Shown here piece after piece: positions 7,501-16,800 of a DNA stretch of 34,239 nucleotides (positions are counted from its first letter, which is position 1; every line of letters begins with the position of its first letter). The notes beneath the pieces were generated by a model. That model made no database searches, was not told where the DNA came from, and worked only from the letters and a program-made list of their open reading frames with translations. This DNA is from Kiritimatiellia bacterium (GTDB lineage Bacteria > Verrucomicrobiota > Kiritimatiellia > JAFGHX01). Made by a program: the position numbers and the translations under genes. Location: contig JAFGHX010000203.1 of the NCBI GenBank assembly GCA_016929905.1, positions 1 through 34,239 on the forward strand, given 5' to 3'.

Positions 7501-10373
7501 GCGCGAGCAACCTGATCGGCGGCTCGCCCGGCTACGACGACGGGGAGCCGTACCGCGTCGTGATCAACGAAGCGCTGACGCACACCGACCCGCCGGCGGT
7601 GGACGCCATCGAACTCTGCAACGCCGGCAGCGCCGCCGCGCCGATCGGCGGGTGGTATCTCAGCGATCAGACCGCCAACTACAGGAAGTTCATGATCCCG
7701 GCCGGCACGACCCTGGCGCCCGGCGGCTACATCGTATTCGACGAGTCCGATTTCAACGCCGATACGAACAGCCCGTCCTGTTTCGCGCTCGACTCGCACG
7801 GCGACGAGATCTACCTCACGCATTGGGACGCGGCCGGCAACCTGCTCTACCTGGCTGAGGCCCGGTTCGGCGGCGCGGAGAACGGCGTGGCATTCGGCCG
7901 GTACGTGATGAGCGACGGCGACGTCGACTTCGTCGCGCAGAGCGCGGGCCACACACTGGGCGCGGCCAACGCCTATCCGAAGGTGGGGCCGGTGATCCTC
8001 AACGAGATCCTGTATCACCCCGGAGACGGCGCATACGAGTATCTGGAGTTGAAAAACATCAGCGGCGGGGCGGTGAGGCTGTATGACGCGGCGAACCCGG
8101 CCAACGTATGGACGCTGGATGGCGCGATAGACTACGCCTTCCCCACCGGGGTTGAGTTGAGCGCGGGGGAGACGATTGTCGTGGCGCAGACCAACGAGGC
8201 CGTCTTCCGCGCCGCGTACCCGGGCGTGCCGGCCGGGGCGCGGATCTTCGGCCCGTACGACAAGGTCCTGGACGACCAGGGCGAGAGCGTGAAGCTGTGG
8301 CGGCCGGACACGCCGGACGAGACGGGCGTGCCGCGCATCCTGGTGGACCGCGTGAAATACAACAACAACAGCCCGTGGCCGGAGAGCCCGGACCGCAGCG
8401 GCTGCGCCCTGGAACGGATTGCGCAGACGCTGCACGGCAACGATCCCGCCAACTGGGCGGCGGGCGCCGCGCCCGGCGGCACGCCGGGCGAAGCGAATGG
8501 CGGCGTGCTCGTGGCCAGGACGGCCGGCTGGACGTACCATGACCGCGGCGAGGACCTGGGGACCGGCTGGCGCCTGCCCGGCCTGGACGACAACGGTTGG
8601 CCGGACGGCAACGCGCCGCTGGGCTATCCGGGGGAGAAGATCGCCGAGCCGGCCTGGCGCGTGGACACGGAAGTGGACTACGGTGACGATCCGCAGAACA
8701 AGCGCATCACCACCTACCTGCGCACGAAGTTCCTGCTCGACGTCGCGCCCGCGGACATCACGAGCCTGACGCTGGCCGCCGCCTACGACGACGGGTTCGT
8801 GGCCTATCTGAACGGGGTCGAGATCGCGCGCATGGGCATGCCGGCCGGGACGATCGGCGTCAACACGCTTGCAACCGGGCCGGCGTCGACAAGCTATGAG
8901 TCGCTCGATCTGACCGCACACAAAGCCAGGCTTGCCGCGGGCCTGAACGTGCTGGCCGTGGAGGTCCATCAGACCAGCCCCGACAGCAGCGACCTGTTCC
9001 TCGATCTCGAATTGCGGCACCAGACGTCCGGGGCCATGCCGCCGGCCATTGCCGTGAGTGCCACGAGCATCTCGGTAAGCGGCGTCCAGGGCCAGGACGC
9101 CCCTGCGGCGGCGTTCCAGGTCTGGAACAGCGGCGGCGGTACGCTGCAGTACAAGGTGGTCGAGGGCACCAGCAAGTACAGCATCGCGCCGACTACCGGT
9201 TCCTCGACCGGCAGCACGGACCAGAAGACGCATACGATCACGTTCGCTACGGCCGGTCTGGCCGTGGGGAGCTACGACCGCTCGTTCACGGTCGAAGACG
9301 ATGGGTCGGGCGCGGCCAACGGCCCGATAACGGTCGACGTGCACATCACCGTGAATGCGTACGTGCCCGAAACGTTCACCGCCTACAACGACCTGGCGTG
9401 GGAAAGCGGGCAAACGTCCGCGAACATCACCACCTTCACCGTGCAGGAGAGCGGCATGCTCGTGAACCATGACACCGGCGCGCCCTCGTCGGTGTCGCTG
9501 GCGATCACCGGCGGAACGCAGGACGACCAACTGCGCGCCGGGCGGGCCAGGTTGAGCGACAGCGGCACGGACGCCTACAAGGTGTTCAACGGGAAGGTTG
9601 ACGGTGTCGGCCTGCTGCAAGGCGGCAGCATCGCCCTCACGCTCACGTTTTCGGGGCTGAACCCCGCGGCGCGTTACGAGTTGGTCCTGTTCGGCAACCG
9701 GGACGGCGCGACGTATACGGATCGGATGACGGTCGTCACGATCTCCGACGTGGCCGCGTTCATCAACGCGTCCACGGCGGGAACCGAGTACGGCGGCTCG
9801 GCCGACGCGTCCGTGCGCGTCTGCAACGGGGCGAACTCGGTCAACGGGTATGTGGCCCGGTTCAAGGGCGTTGAGGCGGGAAGCGATGGGGACATGTGCC
9901 TGACGGTGTCCGACGGGGGCGGCGGCTACTACGTCAACGCGTTGATGCTGCGTGTGTCAACGGGTGACACCGGGGACACGGACGGCGACGACATGCCCGA
10001 CGACTGGGAGCAACAGCACTTCGGCAGCGTCCCGGCCGATCCGAACGGTGATGCGGACGGCGACGGGGTGTCCAACTACGACGAATTCGTTTCCGGTACG
10101 GACCCGACAAGCGGCACGGCCTATTTCGGGGTGTCGCTCCAAATCAGCGGCGGGCAGATGGCCGTCTCGTTCCCCACGCTGGCGGCCGGCGGCACCGGCT
10201 ACAGCGGCTACACACGCTACTACGCCCTGGAGCGCTCGACGTCCGGGTTGGCCGGCGCTTGGAGCGCCGTCGCCGGTTGCGAGAAGATTGCCGGCGACGG
10301 CACCACGGTCACCTACAACGTGCCCGCCGGACTCGACGGCGTCTACTACCGTGCCAAGGTGTGGTTGGAATAG
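4527..10373 (+). CDS. Giant exported CotH-kinase / lamin-tail-domain protein (first of three paralogues)
   Basis: The 1948-residue protein starts with a signal peptide (hydrophobic 9-24, cleavage after AWA near 27). In order I read a beta-sandwich (28-195, RATTWRY, DDGFIIWING), a chitobiase-C-terminal-like module (200-280, YTTDGSEP), a CotH kinase domain (~300-750), a second chitobiase-like module (765-845), three lamin-tail domains (~850-1325), a second sandwich (1326-1505), an Ig-like domain (1506-1610), the AYNDLAW domain (~1611-1815), a calcium-binding DxDxDG segment, and a C-terminal module ending YYRAKVWLE. CotH marks are LYINGLYWGVYNACERPD (488-505), DGNGDWPGNNWY (D579) and TWDAEKTWYN (D603). 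Family knowledge: CotH proteins are atypical secreted kinases. Extracellular or cell-surface function is inferred. The ATG follows a GGGGGGA site. It runs divergently from the reductase operon. Confidence 0.88.
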   Translation: MTRYRLRGLSIVVVFILLSGLLSVAWAGILVSRATTWRYAKGTREASDPIDEWRKPDFDDTAWAKGRAPFGYGEPTVNTVFGDMQNTYSSFFIRKTFSITALDPELRLRALVHWDDGFIIWINGKRVLDVDEPDGLPLHDSLAPVSREDATYEPRDLPDPAEYLLPGENVVAVQVFNGALGSGDCKIDVELESFKRVADTAFSVDRGFFDAAFVVTIVTRTPGATVRYTTDGSEPTPTNGGGSDATVAVPIAKTTCLRARGYHGGQGYEPTDVDTHTYIFVDDVVTQTKPAGYPTAWKGYATTFDADYDMDPEIVDHSAYRNEIRGALKSIPTVSMVMPRDDWFGTYAVYTQSSEDVQNGGPDPEPRAGSLELIYPPEYAGAHDGGFQVNCGIRTHSHYFVKRSFRPVFQREWGPSKLEYPLFETDPIHADTATARFDRLVLRSGCNDAWTGSTNMDPATYTLTRDQWARDAQLDMTGHGSHGAFFHLYINGLYWGVYNACERPDHSYFAGYFGGEKENWFACNHGYERGDLPINGDSTRFDALRANAASWSYAQLCEYLDTAEWSDYLILQFFDGNGDWPGNNWYAGNPNVPAGPAMFNTWDAEKTWYNMPNQNAHDGGWVNQAFVKTTSQWLPKLWQDCWKKLDFRMVWADRIYKHCYNAGALSDATCIQRWTTISNVVDSAMVCESARWGDWRDDVVAGSDVNGAYVQEADGTYPVYTRDEHWRPAVRRIHNIMDGNVNRFISACRAKTWDGYRIYPDFDPPSFNQHGGAIAAGFKLTLSKAVTGEIYYTTDGSDPRRPGGSRSPDATLYAGPVALTRTTHVKARLWRSNATWSAVHEATFNFTAHYSKLRITEIMYNPMGGGDFEFVEIRNTGTATRGLSEMKVAGIGYTFPPGAELAPGEYALLVRNEAVFTNRYPGARAQVRLFDVFPGSLDNGGERITLKDGEGRTVTSVKYNDKDPWPKQADGDGFSLVATETDGDQNDPTHWRASNLIGGSPGYDDGEPYRVVINEALTHTDPPAVDAIELCNAGSAAAPIGGWYLSDQTANYRKFMIPAGTTLAPGGYIVFDESDFNADTNSPSCFALDSHGDEIYLTHWDAAGNLLYLAEARFGGAENGVAFGRYVMSDGDVDFVAQSAGHTLGAANAYPKVGPVILNEILYHPGDGAYEYLELKNISGGAVRLYDAANPANVWTLDGAIDYAFPTGVELSAGETIVVAQTNEAVFRAAYPGVPAGARIFGPYDKVLDDQGESVKLWRPDTPDETGVPRILVDRVKYNNNSPWPESPDRSGCALERIAQTLHGNDPANWAAGAAPGGTPGEANGGVLVARTAGWTYHDRGEDLGTGWRLPGLDDNGWPDGNAPLGYPGEKIAEPAWRVDTEVDYGDDPQNKRITTYLRTKFLLDVAPADITSLTLAAAYDDGFVAYLNGVEIARMGMPAGTIGVNTLATGPASTSYESLDLTAHKARLAAGLNVLAVEVHQTSPDSSDLFLDLELRHQTSGAMPPAIAVSATSISVSGVQGQDAPAAAFQVWNSGGGTLQYKVVEGTSKYSIAPTTGSSTGSTDQKTHTITFATAGLAVGSYDRSFTVEDDGSGAANGPITVDVHITVNAYVPETFTAYNDLAWESGQTSANITTFTVQESGMLVNHDTGAPSSVSLAITGGTQDDQLRAGRARLSDSGTDAYKVFNGKVDGVGLLQGGSIALTLTFSGLNPAARYELVLFGNRDGATYTDRMTVVTISDVAAFINASTAGTEYGGSADASVRVCNGANSVNGYVARFKGVEAGSDGDMCLTVSDGGGGYYVNALMLRVSTGDTGDTDGDDMPDDWEQQHFGSVPADPNGDADGDGVSNYDEFVSGTDPTSGTAYFGVSLQISGGQMAVSFPTLAAGGTGYSGYTRYYALERSTSGLAGAWSAVAGCEKIAGDGTTVTYNVPAGLDGVYYRAKVWLE

Positions 10374-10439
10374 GGGGGCGCCTATCGGGGCCCTGTCTCC
10401 GGTGAGCAGTCAGCTGAAAATCCGGCGCGGGGGGGAGGA

Positions 10440-10600
10440 GAGGCTGTCTCAAAACCGGCGAACAGCCCTTTCGGCCTGAGGCCGATCAGCCTTTGGCTGA
10501 ACGGGCTCAACCACAAACGGCTGGAACCACCAGATGTGCCGTTTGTAGTTAACGCCGTAAGGCGTGTGGCAACGTGTAGTCCAGGTCTTGAGACAGCCTC
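10440..10600. mobile_element. 161-bp MITE-like element with 17-bp terminal inverted repeats
   Basis: GAGGCTGTCTCAA at 10440-10452 is the exact reverse complement of 10588-10600; extended to 17 bp (10440-10456 with 10584-10600) there is one mismatch. The interior holds nested palindromes such as ACGCC-GTAA-GGCGT, CAGCC-TTT-GGCTG, and ACAAACGG paired with CCGTTTGT, and it has no coding frame. Ends reading GGCTGTCTCAA are reminiscent of some DDE insertion-sequence ends. No clear target duplication is seen. It could equally be a structured intergenic repeat. Confidence 0.65.
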
Positions 10601-10601
10601 G

Positions 10602-10660
10602 GGAACCGCGCCCTCCAAACCGATCGCACCCAGCGTTTCAGTTTTGGAGGGCCGGGTTCC
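10602..10660. repeat. Long interrupted inverted repeat next to the MITE-like element
   Basis: GGAACC (10602-10607) plus CCCTCCAAA (10611-10619) pairs with TTTGGAGGG (10643-10651) plus GGTTCC (10655-10660), separated by a 3-by-3 internal loop. That is 15 bp of stem with a 23-nt loop. A competing hairpin (GCCGGG with CCCGGC) overlaps its right arm. No T-tract follows, so it is not a typical terminator for the upstream gene. The stretch 10374-10439 shows nothing else; 10661-10899 holds only the regulatory sites listed. Confidence 0.6.
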
Positions 10661-10796
10661 ACCCCGGCCGCTTCACGGGGGCGTCAGGCGGCCGCCAATG
10701 TCGACTGGCCTTTGCAGATTCTAAAAATCGAGACTTCCTGACTACGACGGGGCAGTGGGGGGCCGCGGATCCTCCTCTTACATCACACAATATCTG

Positions 10797-10809
10797 GTGT
10801 ATTTCGATG
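10797..10809 (+). promoter_or_regulatory. ACAATATCTGGTG motif shared upstream of the three CotH genes
   Basis: Similar words occur ahead of all three giant genes: ACAATATC...TCTGGTG at 4390-4407, ACAATATCTGGTG at 10797-10809 and ACAAGATATAGTGGTG at 19419-19434. Distances to the start codons differ (about 120, 90 and 55 nt). The first copy overlaps the divergent operon's -10 element. A shared regulator site is a possibility only. Confidence 0.3.
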
Positions 10810-10831
10810 AATTTGCCCGCTGTCGTCCGGC

Positions 10832-10859
10832 TTGGCATCGAATTGGCACAAGATATGCT
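10832..10859 (+). promoter_or_regulatory. Promoter region of the second CotH gene (sigma-70 or sigma-54 reading)
   Basis: Read as sigma-70: TTGGCA (10832-10837), 16 bp, TATGCT (10854-10859). Read as sigma-54: TTGGCAC at 10843-10849 and TGCT at 10856-10859, with the GG/GC pair exactly 12 bp apart and only one mismatch to the consensus. Either reading gives a leader of about 30-35 nt before the ATG at 10900. Confidence 0.45.
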
Positions 10860-10899
10860 GCTTTTTTGTGAGGGCAGGTCGGGCCTGCGTGGAGGACCT

Positions 10900-13800
10900 A
10901 TGAGGAACCGGGGATCTCGTCTTTTTTTTGCGATGCTGGCCGTGCTCGGTTTGGGCGGTGGGCTGTGTCGGGATGCGTTTGCGGAGGTTCTGGTTTCACG
11001 CGCCACGACCTGGCGGTATCGCAAGGGCACGGCGGAGGCGTCCGAGCCGCGGGACGACTGGCGCCTGATCGACTTCGACGACAGCGCCTGGCCGAAAGGG
11101 CCGTTGCCGATCGGGTTCGGGGAAGCGGTCCTGAACACGACGCTGCCCGACATGCAGAACAGCTACTCGTCCATCTTTGTTCGCAAGACGTTCACGGTGT
11201 CGAGCCTGGACTCGGAGACGCGGCTGCGGGCGAGCGTGTTGTACGACGACGGGTTCGTCATCTGGATCAACGGCGAGCAGGTCGCGGACCGCAACGAACC
11301 GGACGGCCAACCGCTGTACAACTCGTTCGCGCGTGTCAGCCGTGAGGACGCCACGTACGAGGCGAACGAACTGGCCGACCCGGAGGAATACCTGGATGTG
11401 GGCGAGAATGTCATCGCCGTCCAGGTCTTCAACTACAACATCGACGGCACCGACTGCAAGCTGGACGTGGAGTTGAGCACGTTCAAACGCTGTGCCGACA
11501 CGCGGTTCAGCGCCGACCGTGGCTTCTACGACACTGATTTCTGGGTGACGATCAGCACGACGACGCCGGGCGCGACGATTCGCTATACGACGAACGGTTC
11601 ACCGCCCACGGACACGACGGGCTCGACGGGCGGCACGAACACGGTGGTGCACATCACGACGACGACGTGCCTGCGCGCCGCGGCGTTCAAGTCCGGCGCC
11701 GGCTACGAGCCGTCGGACGTCGACACGCAGAGCTACCTCTTTCTGGGCGACGTGCTCACGCAGACCCGGCCGGCGGGCTATCCCACCACGTGGGGCGGGG
11801 CGGTCAGCTCGGTCCAGGCCGACTATGCGATGGATCCGTCGATCGTCGCGCGCTACGGCAGCACGACCTGGCTCGACGCCTTCAAGTCGATTCCGTCCCT
11901 CTCGGTCGTGATGGACGTGACCGACCTGTTCGGCACGTACCCGAAGGGCATCTACGCGGAGACGTCGGAGGACACGAACCTGGCGCGCGCGGCGTCGGCC
12001 GAACTGATCTACCCGCCCGGCTACGGCGATTACAGCGGTTTCCAGAGCGCCTGCGGCGTGCGGACGCACAGCCACGCCAACGTGAAGCGCGCGCTGCGGC
12101 TGGTCTTCGAATCGGAATTCGGCCCGCGCAAGCTGGACTATCCTTTTTTCGAGGACGATCCCATCCACGCGGACACGGCGGTCGAACGGTTCGACCAGAT
12201 TGTATTGCGCTGCAATCTGAACGACGCGTGGACCGGCTCGACCACGATGGACCCGGCCACCTACACGTTCACCCGCGATCAATGGGCGCGCGACGCGCTG
12301 ATCGACATGACGGGCTACGGCTCGCACGGCATATGGGTCCACCTGTACCTTAACGGGATGTACTGGGGGCTGTACAACCCCGCGGAGCGGCCGGATCACC
12401 GGTTCACCGCCGAGTATTTCGGCGGGGAATCGGAGCACTGGTTCGCCTGCAACCACGGCTACGAGCAGGGCGAGGAGCCGACGAACGGCGATCCCACCCG
12501 CTTCAACTACATGCGCTCGGTCGCGAGCGCCTCGACGGACATCAACGTGATGCGCGAGTATCTGGATACGGCCGAGTTCGCCGACTATCTGATTCTCGCC
12601 TGGTACGACGGGAATGGCGACTGGCCGGGCAACAACTGGTACGCCGGCATGCCGCTCACCCCGCCCGGCCCGGCGAAATTCTTCACCTGGGACGCGGAGA
12701 AGACGTGGTACAACTACCCGGGCCAGTATGTGAACGAGGGCGGGTGGGTGCAGCCGCCGTTCGTTTCCAGCACCAGCGGGAACTGGCTGCCGCGCATTTT
12801 TCGCCATGCGTGGCAGAACCAGGAGTTCCGGACGGAATTTGCCGACCGCATCTACCGGCACTGCTACAACGACGGCGCGCTGACCGACGCCAACGCGCTC
12901 GATCGCTGGCGCACGCTCTCGAACCGCGTTTACGAGGCCGTCATCTGCGAATCGGCGCGGTGGGGCGACATCAAGGACGGCGACACGGCGAAGACCGGCT
13001 ACGTGCAGGAGGGCGACGGGACCTACCCGGTCTACACGCGCGAAGATCATTGGCTGCCCGCGATCCGGCGGATCCACAACATCATGGATGGGAACGTGGC
13101 ACGGTTCGTCGGCGCCTGCCGCAACACCGTGCTCGCGCACAGCGCCTACAGGGTCTACCCCAGCCTCGATCCGCCCGCCTTCCACCAACACGGCGGCGCG
13201 ATCGCGAGCGGGTTCCGGCTTACGATGTCGAGCCTGCACATCGCGAGTTCCGGCACGATCTACTATACCGTCGACGGAACCGATCCGCGCCGGCCCGGCG
13301 GGAGCCGGTCCGGCTCTGCCTCCGCGTACGGTGGCCCGATCCTGATGTCGCGAACGACGCATGTGAGGGCGCGTCTGTACAAGACGAACAGCAGCTGGAG
13401 CGCGGTGCATGCCGCCACCTTCAACTTCACCGCGCACTACAGCAAGCTGTGCTTTACCGAATTGCTCTACAACCCGCTCGGCGGCGGCGCGTTCGAGTTC
13501 GTCGAGATCAAGAACACCGGCACGTCGACGCGCGGGTTGTCCGACATGCAGGTGACGGGTATCGGCTATACCTTCCCGCCCGGCGTCGAACTCGGCCCGG
13601 AGGAGTTTGCCGTGCTCGTCGCCGACGAAGCCGTCTTCACCTCGCGCTACCCGAACGTAAAGAGCAGCGTCGCATTCTTCGGCCAGTACGGCGGGCGGCT
13701 GGACAACGGCGGGGAGCGCGTCGCCCTCAAAGACTGTGAGGGCCGCACCGTCACCGCCGTGCGGTACAACGACAAGGACCCGTGGCCGGCGGAAGCCGAC

Positions 13801-16800
13801 GGGGACGGCTACTCGCTGGTCGTCGTGGACGTGAACGGCAACCCCGCCGACCCCGCCAACTGGCGGGCGAGCAACCTGATCGGCGGCTCGCCCGGCTATG
13901 ACGACGGCGAGCCGTACCGGGTGGTCGTCAACGAGGCGCTCACGCACACCGACCTGCCGGAGACCGACGCGATCGAGCTGTACAACGCCGGCTCGGCCGG
14001 CGTGAGCATCGGCGGCTGGTTCCTGAGCGACAGCCCCGACAACTACAGAAAGTACCCGATCCCGGGCGGCACAACGATCGCGGCGGGCGGCTACGTGGTG
14101 TTCGACGAAAACGACTTCAACACCGACACCAACGATCCGGCCTGTTTCGCGCTCGATTCGCACGGCGACGAGGTCTACCTCACACAGTGGGACGCGAACG
14201 ACAACCTGCTCTACCTGGCCGAGGCCCGGTTCGGCGGGGCGCAGAACGGGGAGGCCTTCGGCCGCCACGTCCGAACGGACGGCGAATCGGATTTCGTGGC
14301 GCAGAGCGTGACCAACACGCTCGGCGGCGCGAATGCCTACCCGCGGGTGGGGCCGGTGGTGATCAACGAGATCCTGTACCACCCCGGCGCCGGCGCCGAC
14401 GAGTTCATCGAGCTGTACAACGCGTCGGATTCCAGCGTGAAGCTGTACGACAGCGACTGGCCGACCAACACGTGGGTGCTCGACGGCGCCGTCGGCTTTG
14501 CGTTTCCGGGCGGGGCCCAGCTCGGGGCGGGCGAGTACCTGCTGGTGGTCGCCACCAATGCGGCCGGGTTCCGCGCCAAGTATGCGATTCCGGCCGCCGT
14601 CCAGATCTTCGGCCCGTACACCGGCGTGCTGGACAACGGCGGCGACAGCGTGAAACTGTGGCGGCCGGACACGCCGGACGAACTGGGCGTGCCTCGGATC
14701 CTCGTCGATCGCGTCAAGTACGACGACAACAGCCCCTGGCCGGAAGGCGCCGACGGCGACGGACCGTCCCTGGAACGGATTGCCGCCGGCCTCTACGGTA
14801 ACGACCCCGCGAACTGGTCGGCCAGTCTGGCGGCCGGCGGCACGCCAGGCGCCGCCAATTCGGGCGTGCTGCTGTCCCGGACGGCGAGCTGGAAGTATCA
14901 TGACCGGGGCATGAACCTGGGCACCGCCTGGCGCGCGCCTGCCTACGACGACAGTGGGTGGGAGGACGGCAATGCGCCGCTCGGCTACGCCGCAGAAGGC
15001 GCCTATCCGGACCTCGATACCGAGCTGTCTTACGGCGACGACCCCGACAACAAGCCGATCACGACATACTTCCGTAGGACCTTCTTGCTTGGTGCCGATC
15101 CCGCCGATGTCTCGAGCCTCACGCTCCGCGCCACGTACGACGACGGATTCGTCGCCTATCTCAACGGCGAGGAAATCCAGCGCGCCGCCATGCCCGCCGG
15201 CACGATCGAGTTCACGACCCCCGCAACCAGTCACACCGCTGCCGACTACGAGACATTCGGCCTGAACGGCCACATCGGCCGGCTTGTCCGGGGCGTGAAC
15301 GTGCTTGCCGTCGAAGTGCACCAGTCCGGCCCCACGAGCAGCGACCTGTACGTGGACCTCGAACTGACCTATGAGCAAAGCACCGCACCCACCGTCGAAC
15401 TGCCCCTGATCGCGCCGGGCGACGGCACGGTGTTCACCAATTCGGTGCAGGTCGCCCTCTCGACCGCTACCGCCGGCGCCACGATCTTCTATACGACCAG
15501 CGGCGTCGACCCCACGACCGGCTCGACCCGCTACACGGCGCCGTTCACCCTGACCGACACCGCCACGGTGAAAGCGCGCGCCTACAAGGACGCGTTCAAT
15601 CCCAGCGCGATTGCCGTCGCCATGCTCACGAAACAGAAGGAAACCGTCGCCACCCCGACCATCACGCCCGACGGCGGCGACTTCTACGGCTCGGTCCAGG
15701 TCACGCTCTCAACCGCCACCGCCGGCGCCACGATCTTCTATACGACCGACGGCACGGCGCCCACCACCGGCTCGGCCCGATACACAGCCGCGTTCACCCT
15801 CACGGCCAGCCGCACGGTCAAGGCCAGGGCATTCAAGTTCGACTACAACGACAGCGCCGTCGCCGCGGCCGCATTCACCGACCGCACGCCCACGGTTCAG
15901 TTCGATGCGTCCGCCTCCGCCGGCAGTGAATCCGGCACGCCGGTCGGGTTGGGCGTCTCGCTGTCCGGGACCTCGCCGCAGACTGTGCGGGTCGACTATG
16001 CGGTCACCGGCGGAACCGCAGGGAGCGGCGCGGACTACTCGCTCCCGGCCGGTACGCTCACCTTCAGCCCGGGCCAGACGGCGGGGAGCCTGTCTGTCGC
16101 GATCATGGACGACGCCGAGGCGGAAGGCGCCGAGACGATCGTCGTCACGCTGGGCAACCCGTCCAACGCGACGCTCGGCGCCCGCGCGATACACACCTAC
16201 ACCATCACCGATAACGACAGCTTGTTCACGGCCTACAACGACCTGGCGTGGACCAACGGCCAGACGACGGTGAACATCACGACGTTCACCGTCGGCGAAA
16301 GCGGGCAGCTCGTAGACTTCGCCACGGGGCAGGGGGCCGGCGTGAACCTGGCCGTTCAGGGCGGAAGCCCGGACCAGCAGTACAGGCCGGACCGCGGCGC
16401 CGGCCCGAACCCCGGGACAGACGCGTACGACGTGTTCAACGGGAAGGTGGACTGTCTCGGCCTGCTGCAGTACGACGTCGTCGACACCGCGCTCACGTTC
16501 ACCGGCCTGGACCCGACCCTTCGTTACGAGTTCGTCTTGTTCGGGAACCGGGACTCCGCGAGCTACGCCGACCGAACCACGGTAACCGTTCTCTCCGGCG
16601 CCGCCGGCTTCGAGAACCGGAGCACGCCCGGCGCCGTCATCACCGCAACGGCGATTGCCGGCGACACGACGATCATCGCCAACGGCTACAACACGATCGA
16701 CGGCCACGTGGCGCGCTTCGCCGATATCGATCCGGGCGCCGACGGCACGTTCGTCGTGACCGTCGGCGACAGCGACACGAAGTACTATCTGAATGCCATC

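Noticed and set aside
5736..9620. Very long open frame (1294 codons) on the minus strand opposite the first CotH gene
   Set aside because: It is antisense to a clearly coding, domain-rich frame, its translation is Arg/Val/His-rich low-complexity with no domain, and GC-rich codon use on the plus strand explains the lack of stops.
10564..10899. Upstream extension of the second CotH gene by 112 codons
   Set aside because: The extension translates inverted repeats and spacer DNA; a ribosome-binding site and signal peptide mark the ATG at 10900.
11599..15378. Minus-strand open frame of 1259 codons opposite the second CotH gene
   Set aside because: Same shadow effect; no recognisable motif or start signal.
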